Shown: positions 42,443 to 51,866, numbered from the stretch's first letter. The stretch: DNA of 64,000 nucleotides from Clostridium kluyveri (GCF_001902295.1 NZ_CP018335.1:3968001-4032000); one strand, 5' to 3'. Program-made: numbers and translations. The notes: generated from the sequence alone by a model not told the origin.

Positions 42443-43188
42443 TACTCCCCACCTGTTCCTATCCATAAAGAATCCATTTTTAAACTATCCTTTTGTGCAC
42501 TAATCATACTTTTTATTCCTTTTTCCGCTAAAGCCAAAAGTTCTTTTAAATCTTCCCTGGTAAAAGGATTTTGTTCTCCTGTGCCTTGTATTTCAACAAA
42601 TTCTCCTGAATCTGTCATCACTACATTCATGTCTACTTTAGCCCTAGAATCTTCTAAATAACATAAATCCAACATTCTTGTATCATTTACTATTCCCACA
42701 CTTACAGCGCTTACAAAATCTCTTATAGGATATATAGTAAAAGGATTTTGTTTGTGAAGTTTATTCACAGCATCAACCAAGGCTACAAAAGCACCGGATA
42801 TAGATGCAGTTCTGGTACCTCCATCTGCCTGGATCACATCACAATCAACCCATATAGTTTTTTCTCCTATGGCCTTTAAATCCACTATGGACCTAAGAGC
42901 CCTGCCTATTATTCTTTGAATCTCCATAGTTCTCCCGTCAATTCTACCTCTATTTATATCTCTAGCCTTTCTTACTTGGGTAGCTCTAGGAATCATATTA
43001 TACTCACAGGTAATCCAACCTTCTCCTTTCCCTTTTAAAAAAGGTGGTACTTTATCCTCTATAGAAGCAGTACATATTACCTTTGTATCTCCATTTTCCA
43101 TTAATACAGAGCCCTCTGCATATTTTGTATAATTTCTGGTTATTTTTACAGGTCTAATTTGGTTACATTTTCTACCATCGACTCTCAT
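42442..43188 (-). CDS. rph: Ribonuclease PH
   Basis: A phosphorolytic 3' exoribonuclease that trims the 3' ends of tRNA precursors in the cytoplasm and forms a hexamer. The 248-residue chain has the conserved starts RVDGRKCNQIRPVKI and GSVLMENGDTKVICTASIED, the phosphate-binding region GGTRTASISGAFVAL, and DSRAKVDMNVVMTDSGEFVE with the metal-binding acids. It heads the rph-rdgB-phosphoesterase operon next to the tRNA cluster, whose products it probably matures even though all have encoded CCA. ATG 43188 follows GGAGG. Confidence 0.96.
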   Translation of the reverse strand: MRVDGRKCNQIRPVKITRNYTKYAEGSVLMENGDTKVICTASIEDKVPPFLKGKGEGWITCEYNMIPRATQVRKARDINRGRIDGRTMEIQRIIGRALRSIVDLKAIGEKTIWVDCDVIQADGGTRTASISGAFVALVDAVNKLHKQNPFTIYPIRDFVSAVSVGIVNDTRMLDLCYLEDSRAKVDMNVVMTDSGEFVEIQGTGEQNPFTREDLKELLALAEKGIKSMISAQKDSLKMDSLWIGTGGE

Positions 43189-43233
43189 ATTCTACCTCCA
43201 TAATTAAAACTATATTCTTCAATTATACCCTAA

Positions 43234-44223
43234 TTACTTTAATTTTTCCTCTAATATAAATAATTCATCTCTTCCAGGAGCATCTATTTCTTCTTCCTCG
43301 CCATGGCAAATTAGTTTATATCCATATTCAGTAATTTCTCCTACAATACAGGCTTTAATACCTTCATTCTCCAATATGTGAACTAACTCTTCACCTTTTG
43401 GAGTTGTAATAAGCATACTTCCCGATGAAATTAACTTTAAGGGATCTATTAAATAATGACTGCATATTTTTTTTGTTATCTTAGTTATTGGTAATTTATC
43501 TTTGTAAACTTTAAAACCAACTTTACTGGCCTCGGCAATCTCCCATAGAGCCCCTAGTATTCCTCCTTCTGTTATATCATGCATAGAATTAACTCCAAAT
43601 TCTCCTGATACTATTCCCTCTTTAACCACACTTATTTGTTCTATATAATTCTTAGCTTCATTTATCTCTTCTTTAGTAAGTAAACCAATTAATTTATCTT
43701 CATAGTCATTCACTATAATACTAGTGCCTTCCAAGCATAAACATTTGGTTACCACTATATCATCTTTTTCTCTTGCTCCTGATGTAGATACTGCTTTTCC
43801 CTTATCACCTTTTCCTATAGCAGTACAGGATATTACTATTTTATTCACTGCACTGGTTACTTCAGTATGTCCTCCTAGAATTTCTACATTTAACTTCTTA
43901 GCTTCATCACTAATTTCTCCCATAAGTCTATTTATATCCTCTAAAGAAGCTCCTTCAGGCAAAAGTATTGTAACCAAAAGTCCTACCGGCTCAATCCCAC
44001 AAGATGCTATATCATTACAATTTATATGTACTGCAAGTCTTCCACTATTTATATTAGCTCCAGTAATAGGATCTGTGGAAACAACACACTCCTTATCCCC
44101 AAAATTTATTACACTACAATCCTCTCCTATTCCACTTCTTACTCTAACATCATTTCTTTCAACAGATCTATTTTTATCTATTATACTTTTTAAATCTTTC
44201 CAGTCTAGCTTTCCAGCTTTCAT
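43234..44223 (-). CDS. AIR synthase-related (PurM/HypE-fold) protein
   Basis: A 329-residue ATP-dependent protein of the PurM superfamily. Visible motifs are GIGEDCSVINFGD and VVSTDPITGANI at the N-terminus, HINCNDIASCGIEPVGLLVT, ILGGHTEVTSAV for nucleotide binding, and MHDITEGGILGALWEIAEAS in the C-terminal domain. It resembles HypE, but the C-terminal PRIC motif with the cysteine that carries the carbamoyl group is absent, and no hyp genes are nearby. The substrate is therefore unknown. ATG 44223 follows AGGAAG. Confidence 0.85.
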   Translation of the reverse strand: MKAGKLDWKDLKSIIDKNRSVERNDVRVRSGIGEDCSVINFGDKECVVSTDPITGANINSGRLAVHINCNDIASCGIEPVGLLVTILLPEGASLEDINRLMGEISDEAKKLNVEILGGHTEVTSAVNKIVISCTAIGKGDKGKAVSTSGAREKDDIVVTKCLCLEGTSIIVNDYEDKLIGLLTKEEINEAKNYIEQISVVKEGIVSGEFGVNSMHDITEGGILGALWEIAEASKVGFKVYKDKLPITKITKKICSHYLIDPLKLISSGSMLITTPKGEELVHILENEGIKACIVGEITEYGYKLICHGEEEEIDAPGRDELFILEEKLK

Positions 44224-44298
44224 AAAATTTCTTCCTTTCTAAAATAAATAAGAACTATTTTTCATCCTACTTCATATTATTTATATAAGGATTAATTT

Positions 44299-45726
44299 AT
44301 GGTAGGTGTAAATATTTTGAAATATATAGGACCTTTTTTGAGAATTAATAAGATAAATCCCCATAATATTAAACATCAATTATTTTATTTCTCAAAAGAA
44401 TCTTTAAAGGAAATTGTACTACATTCAAAGTGTGGAATTTTTACCCCAATCAAAGAACTAAATACAAAAAATATATCTAACTTTGATATTACCACATTTA
44501 AAGATGTTTCTCCACTTCTATGTATATATAGAAAAGCAAATCCTGTCCTTATAAACATGGATAACAAACTTTGTTGGAATGAGGATAAATTTAAAAAAGA
44601 AATAAACATAGATAGCAATGCATTTATGACCTTGTGCTTGCTGGAACTTTCAGACTACTATACCTCTTTTTATAACATAGATAAAAATAAATACAATTTA
44701 AAACCACTTTACAATTTAATATGTAAAAATCAACTGGAATTTTATGCTTTACATTTTAGAAACGTACAAGGTATTTTTATTGATAAAAAACATGAAAGCA
44801 ATTCTGCTCCTGAGGATTTAAAATTCATAGAAAAAAACAAAAAATTCAAATTCTCATCTCAAGCTCTTTTGATGGCTGCTTATTACAAATGCAGTCTCCT
44901 TCTTGAAAATGAAGAAAAAGAAGAATTTAAAAACTTTTCTTTTGACATTTTAAATATGCTTATTAATTCAAAAGAAGAACTATACGATCTATCTTTTGAA
45001 GAACTTACAAAATTATGTTTTGGTTTAAATATATTTTATAATTACTCAAAAGATAATCAGTGTAAAGACTTAATATTAGATATATCGGAACTTTTATTTG
45101 AAAAGTATTATAAAGAAAACTCCCAATCCAGTATATTAAAAAACATAGATGTGGAAAATGATGCATTAAACTATATAAACTATACTTTAATATATAGAAA
45201 CACAAATATTATGAAATCCAAAGATAATGCAAAATTTATATCTGAAAGACTTTTAAAACTCTATGATGCAGAGAAAGGATTGTTTATAAAAAATACATCC
45301 AAAAAAAATATAGAATTTACATCTCTTGAAATTATGCTTTATCTTATGGTTTTTATGATAGATACAGCTTTATATAGAGATGAAAATAAAAATAATTTAG
45401 TAGTACTAGATATTTTTAAACGTCAACTAATAGATTCAGGTATAATTTTAAGTTGGCCTGAAACCCCTAATTTAAATGATGCAGAAAGATATAGGAGCTT
45501 TTCCCTTAAATCAGAAGATTTATTGGAAGAACAAAATTTTAGACCATCTTCGATTCCTTCACCAGAATCCTGTGAAGTAGCCCCTGTTTTTGCTAAATAT
45601 GTAACTTACAGTAGAAAAAAAGAAAATTTTAAATCTATAAAGACTTCTTTCGATACCTATAAAAATATGTTCATATTTTTTCTTGTAATACATTTTTTTA
45701 AACCAGAATCGCCTTTAAATGTATAG
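44299..45726 (+). CDS. Conserved hypothetical protein of 475 residues
   Basis: I do not recognise a named family. The protein is soluble, rich in Lys, Asn and Glu, and mostly helical by composition, with no signal peptide. A region at 195-375 has repeated helix-like blocks (SSQALLMAAYYKCSLLLENE, SFEELTKLCFGLNIFYNYSK, TSLEIMLYLMVFMIDTALYR) that suggest an alpha-alpha repeat fold as in TPR or six-hairpin proteins. The C-terminus has SSIPSPESCEVAPVFAKYVT, possibly a conserved loop. It is divergent from the HypE-like gene. ATG 44299 follows AAGGA. Confidence 0.72.
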   Translation: MVGVNILKYIGPFLRINKINPHNIKHQLFYFSKESLKEIVLHSKCGIFTPIKELNTKNISNFDITTFKDVSPLLCIYRKANPVLINMDNKLCWNEDKFKKEINIDSNAFMTLCLLELSDYYTSFYNIDKNKYNLKPLYNLICKNQLEFYALHFRNVQGIFIDKKHESNSAPEDLKFIEKNKKFKFSSQALLMAAYYKCSLLLENEEKEEFKNFSFDILNMLINSKEELYDLSFEELTKLCFGLNIFYNYSKDNQCKDLILDISELLFEKYYKENSQSSILKNIDVENDALNYINYTLIYRNTNIMKSKDNAKFISERLLKLYDAEKGLFIKNTSKKNIEFTSLEIMLYLMVFMIDTALYRDENKNNLVVLDIFKRQLIDSGIILSWPETPNLNDAERYRSFSLKSEDLLEEQNFRPSSIPSPESCEVAPVFAKYVTYSRKKENFKSIKTSFDTYKNMFIFFLVIHFFKPESPLNV

Positions 45727-45889
45727 ATTAAATATATTTTTAGAAATAAATTTTATAATTTTAGGACATAATAATATAACCTAAAGTACAAGCACTTTAA
45801 GTATATAAGAATAATCAACAAAAAACCATTTTTTTAATACTTTAAAATCCCTTAAATTCATCCAGCTTCTATAAGGAGGGTGATACCTG

Positions 45890-46048
45890 ATGATGGATAT
45901 TAATTGTTCTGAAAATTGTGTTCATGAAAAAAACGGAAAATGCACTTTAAACTACGTTACTCCTATTACAAGCCTTTCCTCTTTAGAAACAAACTGCATA
46001 TATTTTACTCCTAAAAAGAAATCCAATAATGAATCTACCCATCTTTAA
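45890..46048 (+). CDS. Small cysteine-rich clostridial protein (52 residues)
   Basis: The protein reads DINCSENCVHEKNGKCTLNY and then NCIYFTPKK, with four cysteines in the pattern C-x3-C-x7-C-x17-C plus a histidine. I recognise this as a short family common in Clostridia, sometimes mis-annotated as an enzyme. The cysteines may bind a metal. The ATG at 45890 (or 45893) has AAGGAGGG nine bases upstream. Its last codons form the left arm of a CCCAT/ATGGG hairpin, and a family A repeat begins about 55 bases later. Confidence 0.75.
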   Translation: MMDINCSENCVHEKNGKCTLNYVTPITSLSSLETNCIYFTPKKKSNNESTHL

Positions 46049-46103
46049 AAATGGGGGATGAGTTATTTAAAATTGAGCTACATTTCTAATTTGACATAGG
46101 ATC

Positions 46104-46295
46104 TCATCAAGTGATTCTTGGGCTCAGGTGGAGTTTGATATAGAGAAATACTTATCTCCATCTGAACCTTATTAACAGTATTCTCAGTGTCTTTAGCACT
46201 TAGAATACTTATCCTTTAGGGGAAGAATTTATCCAGACACGTTAGCCATGCTTATCTCCCTTTGAAGAAGATGAGAATAGTAGCTACTTGCTGCG
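46104..46295. repeat. Dispersed repeat family A, long copy
   Basis: A full copy of about 190 bases. Hairpin 1 is GGCTCAGGTGGAG/CTCCATCTGAACC, hairpin 2 GTATTCTCAGTG/CACTTAGAATAC, followed by TATCCTTTAGGGGAAGAATT. The 3' part ends TGAAGAAGATGAGAATAGTA with a weakened third hairpin. The orientation is opposite to the copy at 58551. Confidence 0.85.
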
Positions 46296-46344
46296 TTCAT
46301 ATAAATATGAAATGAGATCCTTTTTAAAAAATACTTTACATAAT

Positions 46345-47961
46345 TTAATTCTTCCATAAATAAACCTTATCCAATTTTATATTGCCCATTTTATTAGTAT
46401 ATACATCTTTTACATAACTTCTTGTAACAATAACCGTTTTATTAAAATATATAGGTACTATTGGCATATCTTCGAGCAATAAATTTTCCATATCTTTAAA
46501 CATTTCTACTTTTTTATTTACATCCTTCTCAAAAACTGTACCAGTGAACTTATTATCAAATTCTATATTACTATATCCATATAAATTATATGTAGAAGAA
46601 GATTGCCACATTTGAAAAAAAGGTAAGGGATAATTATAATGCCCTTCATAATATATTTCTGCCATATCGTAATTGCCATTTTTTATTTCATTATTAAACG
46701 AGTTTAAATCATATCCTACACATTTCACATTTACTTTTATATACTTTTTCAGATCATTTGCTATTTCATCACATACCTTTTTATTTTCAACTGAATTTAC
46801 ATATATAAGTTTTAAAGATTTTTTTTCGTCATTATAATCTAAATTTTTCATAGCCTCTAAAGCTGCCCCTTCATTGGCACTTTCTGAGAAAAAAGATTTA
46901 TTTATAAAATTACCCTCCAATCCATTGTTTACACAACTAGGTATATAGGAATTTGCCAGTATTACCGTATCTTTCAATATATTTTTAACTATGTTATTCC
47001 TATTGATAGAAAGGGATACTGCCTTTCTAAAATTAACATTACTTACAATACCCTTCCCTTTTAAATTAAAAACTATTCCTGTACCCTTTAATTCAGTGTC
47101 AGTTATATATTTGTCTTTTTTCTCAATGTTTTCAATTTCTCCCAAAGGAGGATCTGTAAATATATTTATCCTGTAATTGTCAAATCCCGCCAGTGTACTT
47201 TCACTGGTTTTTAAAGAAGTTACTACTATGGTATCACTTTTTACTTCACTGGCATTCCAATATTTAGAATTTTTCTTCAAAGTTATTTCCTGCTCATCAG
47301 ACAAATTAGATATGGTAAAACTTCCTGAATACAATATAGAATTATAATATTTTTTCCAATTTATGAGCTTGTAATCAATAATTCTAAGTGAATATATAGG
47401 TTGGGCAAGTATATTCAAAAAATAATTACAAGGATAATTTAACCTTATAGATAAAGTATCTTTATCTATAGCAGTAACAGCTACATTTTTAAAATCACAT
47501 TTGCCCTTTCTATAATCTTCCGCACCAAAAATGCAATCCAATTGATCCCCATATATGTTTTTTACATTTACACTTAATATATGAGAGAAGAAATCCACAA
47601 AATTATATGCAGTTATATCAGTTCCATTACTCCACTTTGCATTTTTTCTTATTTTAAAAGTGTAGCTGGTTCCTTCATCACTTACACTCCAGCTTTCTGC
47701 CAGAGATGGAATTATCCTTCCATTGACATCACTACTTACCAAACCTTCAAATGCATTGGCAAGTATATCCTTTTGCCGCACATTATCTGAATCCAGCATT
47801 ATTAAATCATCTGGTAATTCTCCTAAATTATATACTAAACTATTTTTATAGCTGTTAGTCTGAATTTCCTTAGTTTTTTTCTCCAGTGCCCCTCCGCTTA
47901 AAGTTATAGAAATCACACCAATCACTGATACAATTATTATCACGTAAATAAGTTTTTTCAT
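46345..47961 (-). CDS. Oligopeptide-type ABC transporter substrate-binding protein
   Basis: An extracytoplasmic solute-binding protein of family 5 (OppA/DppA type), 538 residues. After an N-terminal hydrophobic segment (5-24) come the family features DILANAFEGLVSSDVNGRII, PSLAESWSVSDEGTSYTFKI, WSNGTDITAYNFVDF and, later, the FRKAVSLSINRNNIV block. The usual lipobox cysteine is missing: the position reads SITLSGGALE, so it may be held by an uncleaved signal or be released. No permease or ATPase genes are adjacent, so it may be an orphan receptor. ATG 47961 follows AGGAG. Confidence 0.9.
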   Translation of the reverse strand: MKKLIYVIIIVSVIGVISITLSGGALEKKTKEIQTNSYKNSLVYNLGELPDDLIMLDSDNVRQKDILANAFEGLVSSDVNGRIIPSLAESWSVSDEGTSYTFKIRKNAKWSNGTDITAYNFVDFFSHILSVNVKNIYGDQLDCIFGAEDYRKGKCDFKNVAVTAIDKDTLSIRLNYPCNYFLNILAQPIYSLRIIDYKLINWKKYYNSILYSGSFTISNLSDEQEITLKKNSKYWNASEVKSDTIVVTSLKTSESTLAGFDNYRINIFTDPPLGEIENIEKKDKYITDTELKGTGIVFNLKGKGIVSNVNFRKAVSLSINRNNIVKNILKDTVILANSYIPSCVNNGLEGNFINKSFFSESANEGAALEAMKNLDYNDEKKSLKLIYVNSVENKKVCDEIANDLKKYIKVNVKCVGYDLNSFNNEIKNGNYDMAEIYYEGHYNYPLPFFQMWQSSSTYNLYGYSNIEFDNKFTGTVFEKDVNKKVEMFKDMENLLLEDMPIVPIYFNKTVIVTRSYVKDVYTNKMGNIKLDKVYLWKN

Positions 47962-48132
47962 AATTTTCTCCTCATCTTATCTATGGGATACTAATTAAAT
48001 TATTGTCACTTAACCATAAAAATAAACAAATTGTATTATAATATTTTTAATATGATTTTTTTATGATATAATGTTCACGTGTATTTAAGCGGCGGTATTG
48101 TCCTTAAAATTGATATTATGGAGGAATATAAA

Positions 48133-48345
48133 ATGATACTTGCTATAGAGATATTTGGTATTTTAACTATGTGCACTATAATATTCGTGTTAATTTGGGG
48201 GCTTATAATAATTAAACAAACACTATCTCAAATAAAGTATAAAAATTATCTTTTGGAAAAAATGACTCAATATATGCATATGCTTACAAAGAAAGATATT
48301 AACATAATAGAGCAAGAAGAAGAAATAAGAGACTCTAAAGAATAA
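48133..48345 (+). CDS. Small single-pass membrane protein (70 residues)
   Basis: I do not recognise a family. The ATG at 48133 with GGAGG seven bases upstream gives 70 residues: a membrane helix at 3-28 (ILAIEIFGILTMCTIIFVLI), then a charged cytoplasmic helix with IEQEEEIRDSKE at the end. It is monocistronic with a clear terminator directly after it, and convergent with gatB. Confidence 0.68.
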   Translation: MILAIEIFGILTMCTIIFVLIWGLIIIKQTLSQIKYKNYLLEKMTQYMHMLTKKDINIIEQEEEIRDSKE

Positions 48346-48358
48346 GTCTCTTATTTTT
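48327..48358. terminator. Bidirectional terminator between the small membrane gene and gatB
   Basis: AAGAGACT and AGTCTCTT pair around CTAAAGAATA, followed by ATTTTTATG. The stem overlaps the last codons of the small gene and lies just after the gatB stop on the other strand. Confidence 0.8.
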
Positions 48359-48365
48359 ATGAAAT

Positions 48366-49796
48366 TTAATATTTACCTATTTCTTCTTCCACTAATTTAT
48401 TTACAAGCACAGGATTGGCATTACCCTTGGTCTTTTTCATAACCATACCTACCATAAATTTCACTGCTTTTTTCTTGCCCTTTTTATAATCTTCAATGGA
48501 CTTTAGGTTTTCTTCCATAACCTCTTTTACAACTTTTAAGATTTTCTCTTTACTGTTATTTTGAACAAATCCCTTTTCCTCCATTATTTGTTTAGGGCGT
48601 TTACCTTTATAAAACATTTCCTCAATGACCTTCTTACCTATATTATTGGAAATAACACCGCAATTTATAAATTCAATCAACTCCGCTAAATCTCTTTCTG
48701 TAAAATTTAAGTTATTTAAAGGAATTCCTGTTTCCTTTGCAAGCCTTGATATATCCCCTGCAATCCAATTGGAAACGGACTTTGCATCTCCACTCAATCT
48801 AGCTGCATTTTCAAAAAAATCTCCTATTTCCATATTTAAAATTAAAATTTCTATTTCCTTTCTAGAAATTTTAAATTCTTCAACAAATCTATCTATCTTT
48901 TTATCCGGAAGTTCTGGAATAGTTTTTCTTATGTTATCTATATAATTATCTGAAATATTTATAGCTGTCAAATCTCCTTCCGGGAAATACCTATAGTCAT
49001 TAGCATATTCTTTGCTTCTCATAACTTCAGTTACATTTTTGGCATCATTCCATCTTCTAGTTTCCTGCTTCACCTTTTCTCCAGATTCCACTAAATCACT
49101 TTGCCTTTTATACTCATACTGGATAGCTTTCTCAAGCGCCTTGAAAGAGTTCATATTCTTTATTTCAGTTTTTACTCCCAATTTCAGATTATACTTAGGT
49201 CTTATGGATATATTGCAGTCACATCTAAGGGAACCTTGTTCCATCTTACAATCCGATACCCCTATAAATTTAAGTATATTTCTTAAATTTTCAAGATATG
49301 AAACTGCCTCCCTTGAAGTCCTGATATCCGGTTTTGACACTATTTCTATAAGGGGTATTCCCGCTCTGTTATAATCGATCAATGTACCTTCATCTGTATG
49401 TATAAGTTTTCCTGCGTCCTCTTCCATGTGTATTCTTTCAATACCTATTCTCTTTTTTTTACCTAAATGATTTCTTATCTCAATAAAACCTTCCCTGCAA
49501 ATAGGTATTTCCTGCTGAGTTATCTGATAATTTTTAGGACAATCAGCATAAAAATAATTTTTTCTATCCATTCTACTTTTATTATTTATAGAACAATTAA
49601 AAACAAGTCCTGCTTTTATAGCATATTCTACTACTTTTTTGTTCAGCCTTGGAAGGGAGCCTGGAAGCCCAAGACATACAGGACAAACATGTTTATTGGG
49701 ATCACTTCCAAATACAGTACTGCATCCACAATATATTTTAGTCTCTGTTAAAAGTTCTACATGAACTTCAAGACCAATAACAGCTTCAAATTCCAT
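48366..49796 (-). CDS. gatB: Aspartyl/glutamyl-tRNA amidotransferase subunit B
   Basis: The kinase/transamidase subunit that activates misacylated Glu-tRNA-Gln or Asp-tRNA-Asn and accepts ammonia from GatA. The ATG at 49796 gives 476 residues and has AAGGAGG nine bases upstream; it overlaps the end of gatA by 11 bases. The start is typical, EAVIGLEVHVELLTETKIYC, with the zinc motif CGC...CPVCLGLPGSLP. The C-terminal YqeY-like tRNA-binding domain spans about 330-476. Last gene of the gatC-gatA-gatB operon. Confidence 0.96.
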   Translation of the reverse strand: MEFEAVIGLEVHVELLTETKIYCGCSTVFGSDPNKHVCPVCLGLPGSLPRLNKKVVEYAIKAGLVFNCSINNKSRMDRKNYFYADCPKNYQITQQEIPICREGFIEIRNHLGKKKRIGIERIHMEEDAGKLIHTDEGTLIDYNRAGIPLIEIVSKPDIRTSREAVSYLENLRNILKFIGVSDCKMEQGSLRCDCNISIRPKYNLKLGVKTEIKNMNSFKALEKAIQYEYKRQSDLVESGEKVKQETRRWNDAKNVTEVMRSKEYANDYRYFPEGDLTAINISDNYIDNIRKTIPELPDKKIDRFVEEFKISRKEIEILILNMEIGDFFENAARLSGDAKSVSNWIAGDISRLAKETGIPLNNLNFTERDLAELIEFINCGVISNNIGKKVIEEMFYKGKRPKQIMEEKGFVQNNSKEKILKVVKEVMEENLKSIEDYKKGKKKAVKFMVGMVMKKTKGNANPVLVNKLVEEEIGKY

Positions 49797-51261
49797 AGTC
49801 CCCGTCCTCCTTTTGTACATCTGGAGTAATATTATGCCATTTAGTGGATTGTTCAAAACTATAAGCTATATTAAAGAGTATATCCTCCCTAAAATAACCA
49901 GACATAATCTGAAGTCCTACTGGAAGACCATCTACCATGCCACAGGGAATAGATATAGCAGGTATACCTGTTATATTAGCCGGTACAGTATAAATATCCG
50001 ACAAATACATTGCCATCACATCTTCTTTTTTTTCATTTATTTTAAAAGCTGTAGTGGGACACGTAGGAGAGATAATTGCATGAAATTCCTTCATTATATC
50101 TTCAAATTGATTTCTTATAAGTTTTCTAACCTTTAGAGCTTTTTTATAATAATCATCATAATATCCTTCAGAAAGTACATAAGTTCCAAGAACTATTCTT
50201 CTTTTTACTTCACTGCCCAATCCCTCGCTTCTGGATTTAAAATATATGTCCACTGCATCTTTAAAGTTTTTTGATCTGTGACCATATCTTATTCCATCAA
50301 ACCTGGCAAGATTAGAAGAAGCCTCAGCACTTGCAATTATATAATAAGCTGCCAGTGCATATTCTGATAATGGAATTGAACATTCTTTAATCTGTGCTCC
50401 ATTTTCTTTAAGTACCAAAATTGCCTCTTCTACAGATTTCCTAACCTTATCATTCAATCCCTCTCCAAAATATTCTTTAGGTATCCCTATCCTCATTCCC
50501 TTAATATCTTTGCTCAAGCTTTTACTGTACTTGGGTACTTCCATATCTGCTGTAGTAAAATCCCTTTTATCCATTCCAGATATACACTCAGTTAAAAGTG
50601 CACAATCTTCTACATCTGCTGCTATAGTTCCTATTTGATCTAGGGTGGAACCAAATGCAACCGCCCCATATCTTGAAATTCTACCATAGGTTGGTTTTAA
50701 ACCCACTACTCCGCAAAAAGATGCAGGCTGTCTTATAGAACCTCCTGTATCAGTGCCAATGGATAGTGCAGCTTCTCCTGCTGCCACTGAGATTGCAGAA
50801 CCTCCTGAAGACCCTCCTGGCACCCTATTTAGATCCCATGGATTCCTAGAGAACTTTATGGAACTATTTTCTGTAGAAGAACCCATGGCAAATTCATCCA
50901 TATTAGTTTTACCTATAATTATTCCCTGATGAAACTTTATTTTTTCTACGACATGTGCATCATAAGGTGATATATATCCTGTTAACATTCTAGAAGCACA
51001 GGTATTTTGCATATTTTCTACACTTATATTATCTTTCACAGAAATAGGTATACCAAAAAGCCTTCCTGAAATTTCACCTCTGCTTATTCTTTCATCTAAT
51101 TCCTTTGCCTTTTGCAATAAACCTTCCGATGCTACATATAAATAAGCTCCTAGCTTACTATCTACTTCATCTATTCTATTTAGATAGATCCTTGCAATTT
51201 CTTCTACACTTACTTCTCTATTTTTTATCATATCTTTTAATTTATGTACAGTTATTCTCAT
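49786..51261 (-). CDS. gatA: Aspartyl/glutamyl-tRNA amidotransferase subunit A
   Basis: The glutaminase subunit of the GatCAB complex; it releases ammonia from glutamine. I take ATG 51261 (491 residues, MRITVHKLKDM); an in-frame GTG at 51270 is closer to the GGGGGGGTG stretch upstream but leaves too little spacing. Amidase catalytic elements are PISVKDNISVE (lysine), PGGSSGGSAISVAAGEAAL (serine signature) and SIGTDTGGSIRQPASFCGVV (the catalytic Ser-cisSer pair). It overlaps gatB and follows gatC. Confidence 0.96.
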   Translation of the reverse strand: MRITVHKLKDMIKNREVSVEEIARIYLNRIDEVDSKLGAYLYVASEGLLQKAKELDERISRGEISGRLFGIPISVKDNISVENMQNTCASRMLTGYISPYDAHVVEKIKFHQGIIIGKTNMDEFAMGSSTENSSIKFSRNPWDLNRVPGGSSGGSAISVAAGEAALSIGTDTGGSIRQPASFCGVVGLKPTYGRISRYGAVAFGSTLDQIGTIAADVEDCALLTECISGMDKRDFTTADMEVPKYSKSLSKDIKGMRIGIPKEYFGEGLNDKVRKSVEEAILVLKENGAQIKECSIPLSEYALAAYYIIASAEASSNLARFDGIRYGHRSKNFKDAVDIYFKSRSEGLGSEVKRRIVLGTYVLSEGYYDDYYKKALKVRKLIRNQFEDIMKEFHAIISPTCPTTAFKINEKKEDVMAMYLSDIYTVPANITGIPAISIPCGMVDGLPVGLQIMSGYFREDILFNIAYSFEQSTKWHNITPDVQKEDGDYGI

Positions 51262-51326
51262 ATAATTCACTCACCCCCCCAGCCCATATAAAGTGATTCT
51301 TAGATTCAACATATCTTACTTTGGAA

Positions 51327-51614
51327 TTATTTTACCACCTTAGGCACTACTATATATTCCTGAAAGTTATCAGGAGAATTATCTAGTACCCACTGTATAT
51401 CTAATGAAGGTTCTAAAATATCTTCCCTAAATTTATTTTCCATGTAATAAGGATTCACAATTATATTCTCTTCTTCTGTATGAAGCTCATCCAGCTTTTC
51501 CATATACTCTAATATTTTATTTAAATCTTTTACAAGTTTTACTTTTTCCTCTTCTTCGAATTCCAATCTGGCCAGATTTGATACATATTCCACATCTTTT
51601 ATTGTAATGGTCAT
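51327..51614 (-). CDS. gatC: Aspartyl/glutamyl-tRNA amidotransferase subunit C
   Basis: A 95-residue scaffold subunit that wraps around GatA and GatB. It has the typical ITIKDVEYVSNLARLEFEEE start and the central DLNKILEYMEKLDELHTE helix. ATG 51614 follows AAGGAGGG. The family A repeat at 51630-51815 lies immediately upstream, so the leader of the gatCAB messenger probably contains this structured sequence. Confidence 0.95.
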   Translation of the reverse strand: MTITIKDVEYVSNLARLEFEEEEKVKLVKDLNKILEYMEKLDELHTEEENIIVNPYYMENKFREDILEPSLDIQWVLDNSPDNFQEYIVVPKVVK

Positions 51615-51629
51615 AAAACCCTCCTTTCA

Positions 51630-51815
51630 TATCAAGTGATTCTTAGGTCAGATGAAGTTTGCATATAAGGAATGTTCTTCTCCATCTGAATCTTATTAAC
51701 AGTATTCTTAGTATCTTCAGCACTTAGAATACGTTATCCTTTAGAGGAAGAACATATCCATAGGCGCAAGCAGTACTTATCATCACTTTCGAGAAGTTAG
51801 GATATTAACTAACTC
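51630..51815. repeat. Dispersed repeat family A, long copy in the gatCAB leader
   Basis: Landmarks are ATCAAGTGATTCTTAGG, TCAGATGAAG...CTCCATCTGAATC, CAGTATTCTTAGTATCTTCA/GCACTTAGAATAC, TATCCTTTAGAGGAAGAACA, and GGCGCAAGCAGTACTTATCA before TTCGAGAAGTTAGGATATTA. It ends 15 bases from the gatC start codon. Confidence 0.85.
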
Positions 51816-51829
51816 CAGTCTTTGGATAA

Positions 51830-51861
51830 AAAATGAGACAATCTTTCTTTAGATTGTCTCT
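51830..51861 (-). terminator. Terminator downstream of the 89-residue membrane protein gene
   Basis: GAGACAATCT and AGATTGTCTC pair perfectly around TTCTTT. Read on the minus strand it is followed by ATTTTTT. Confidence 0.9.
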
Positions 51862-51866
51862 TAGTT

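Noticed and set aside
43234..44223. HypE (hydrogenase maturation)
   Set aside because: The C-terminal PRIC cysteine motif is missing and no other hyp genes are present, so only PurM/HypE-fold protein is supported.
51283..51310. An eighth family A copy between gatA and gatC (AAAGTGATTCTTAGATT)
   Set aside because: Only about 13 bases match the repeat end; this could be chance.
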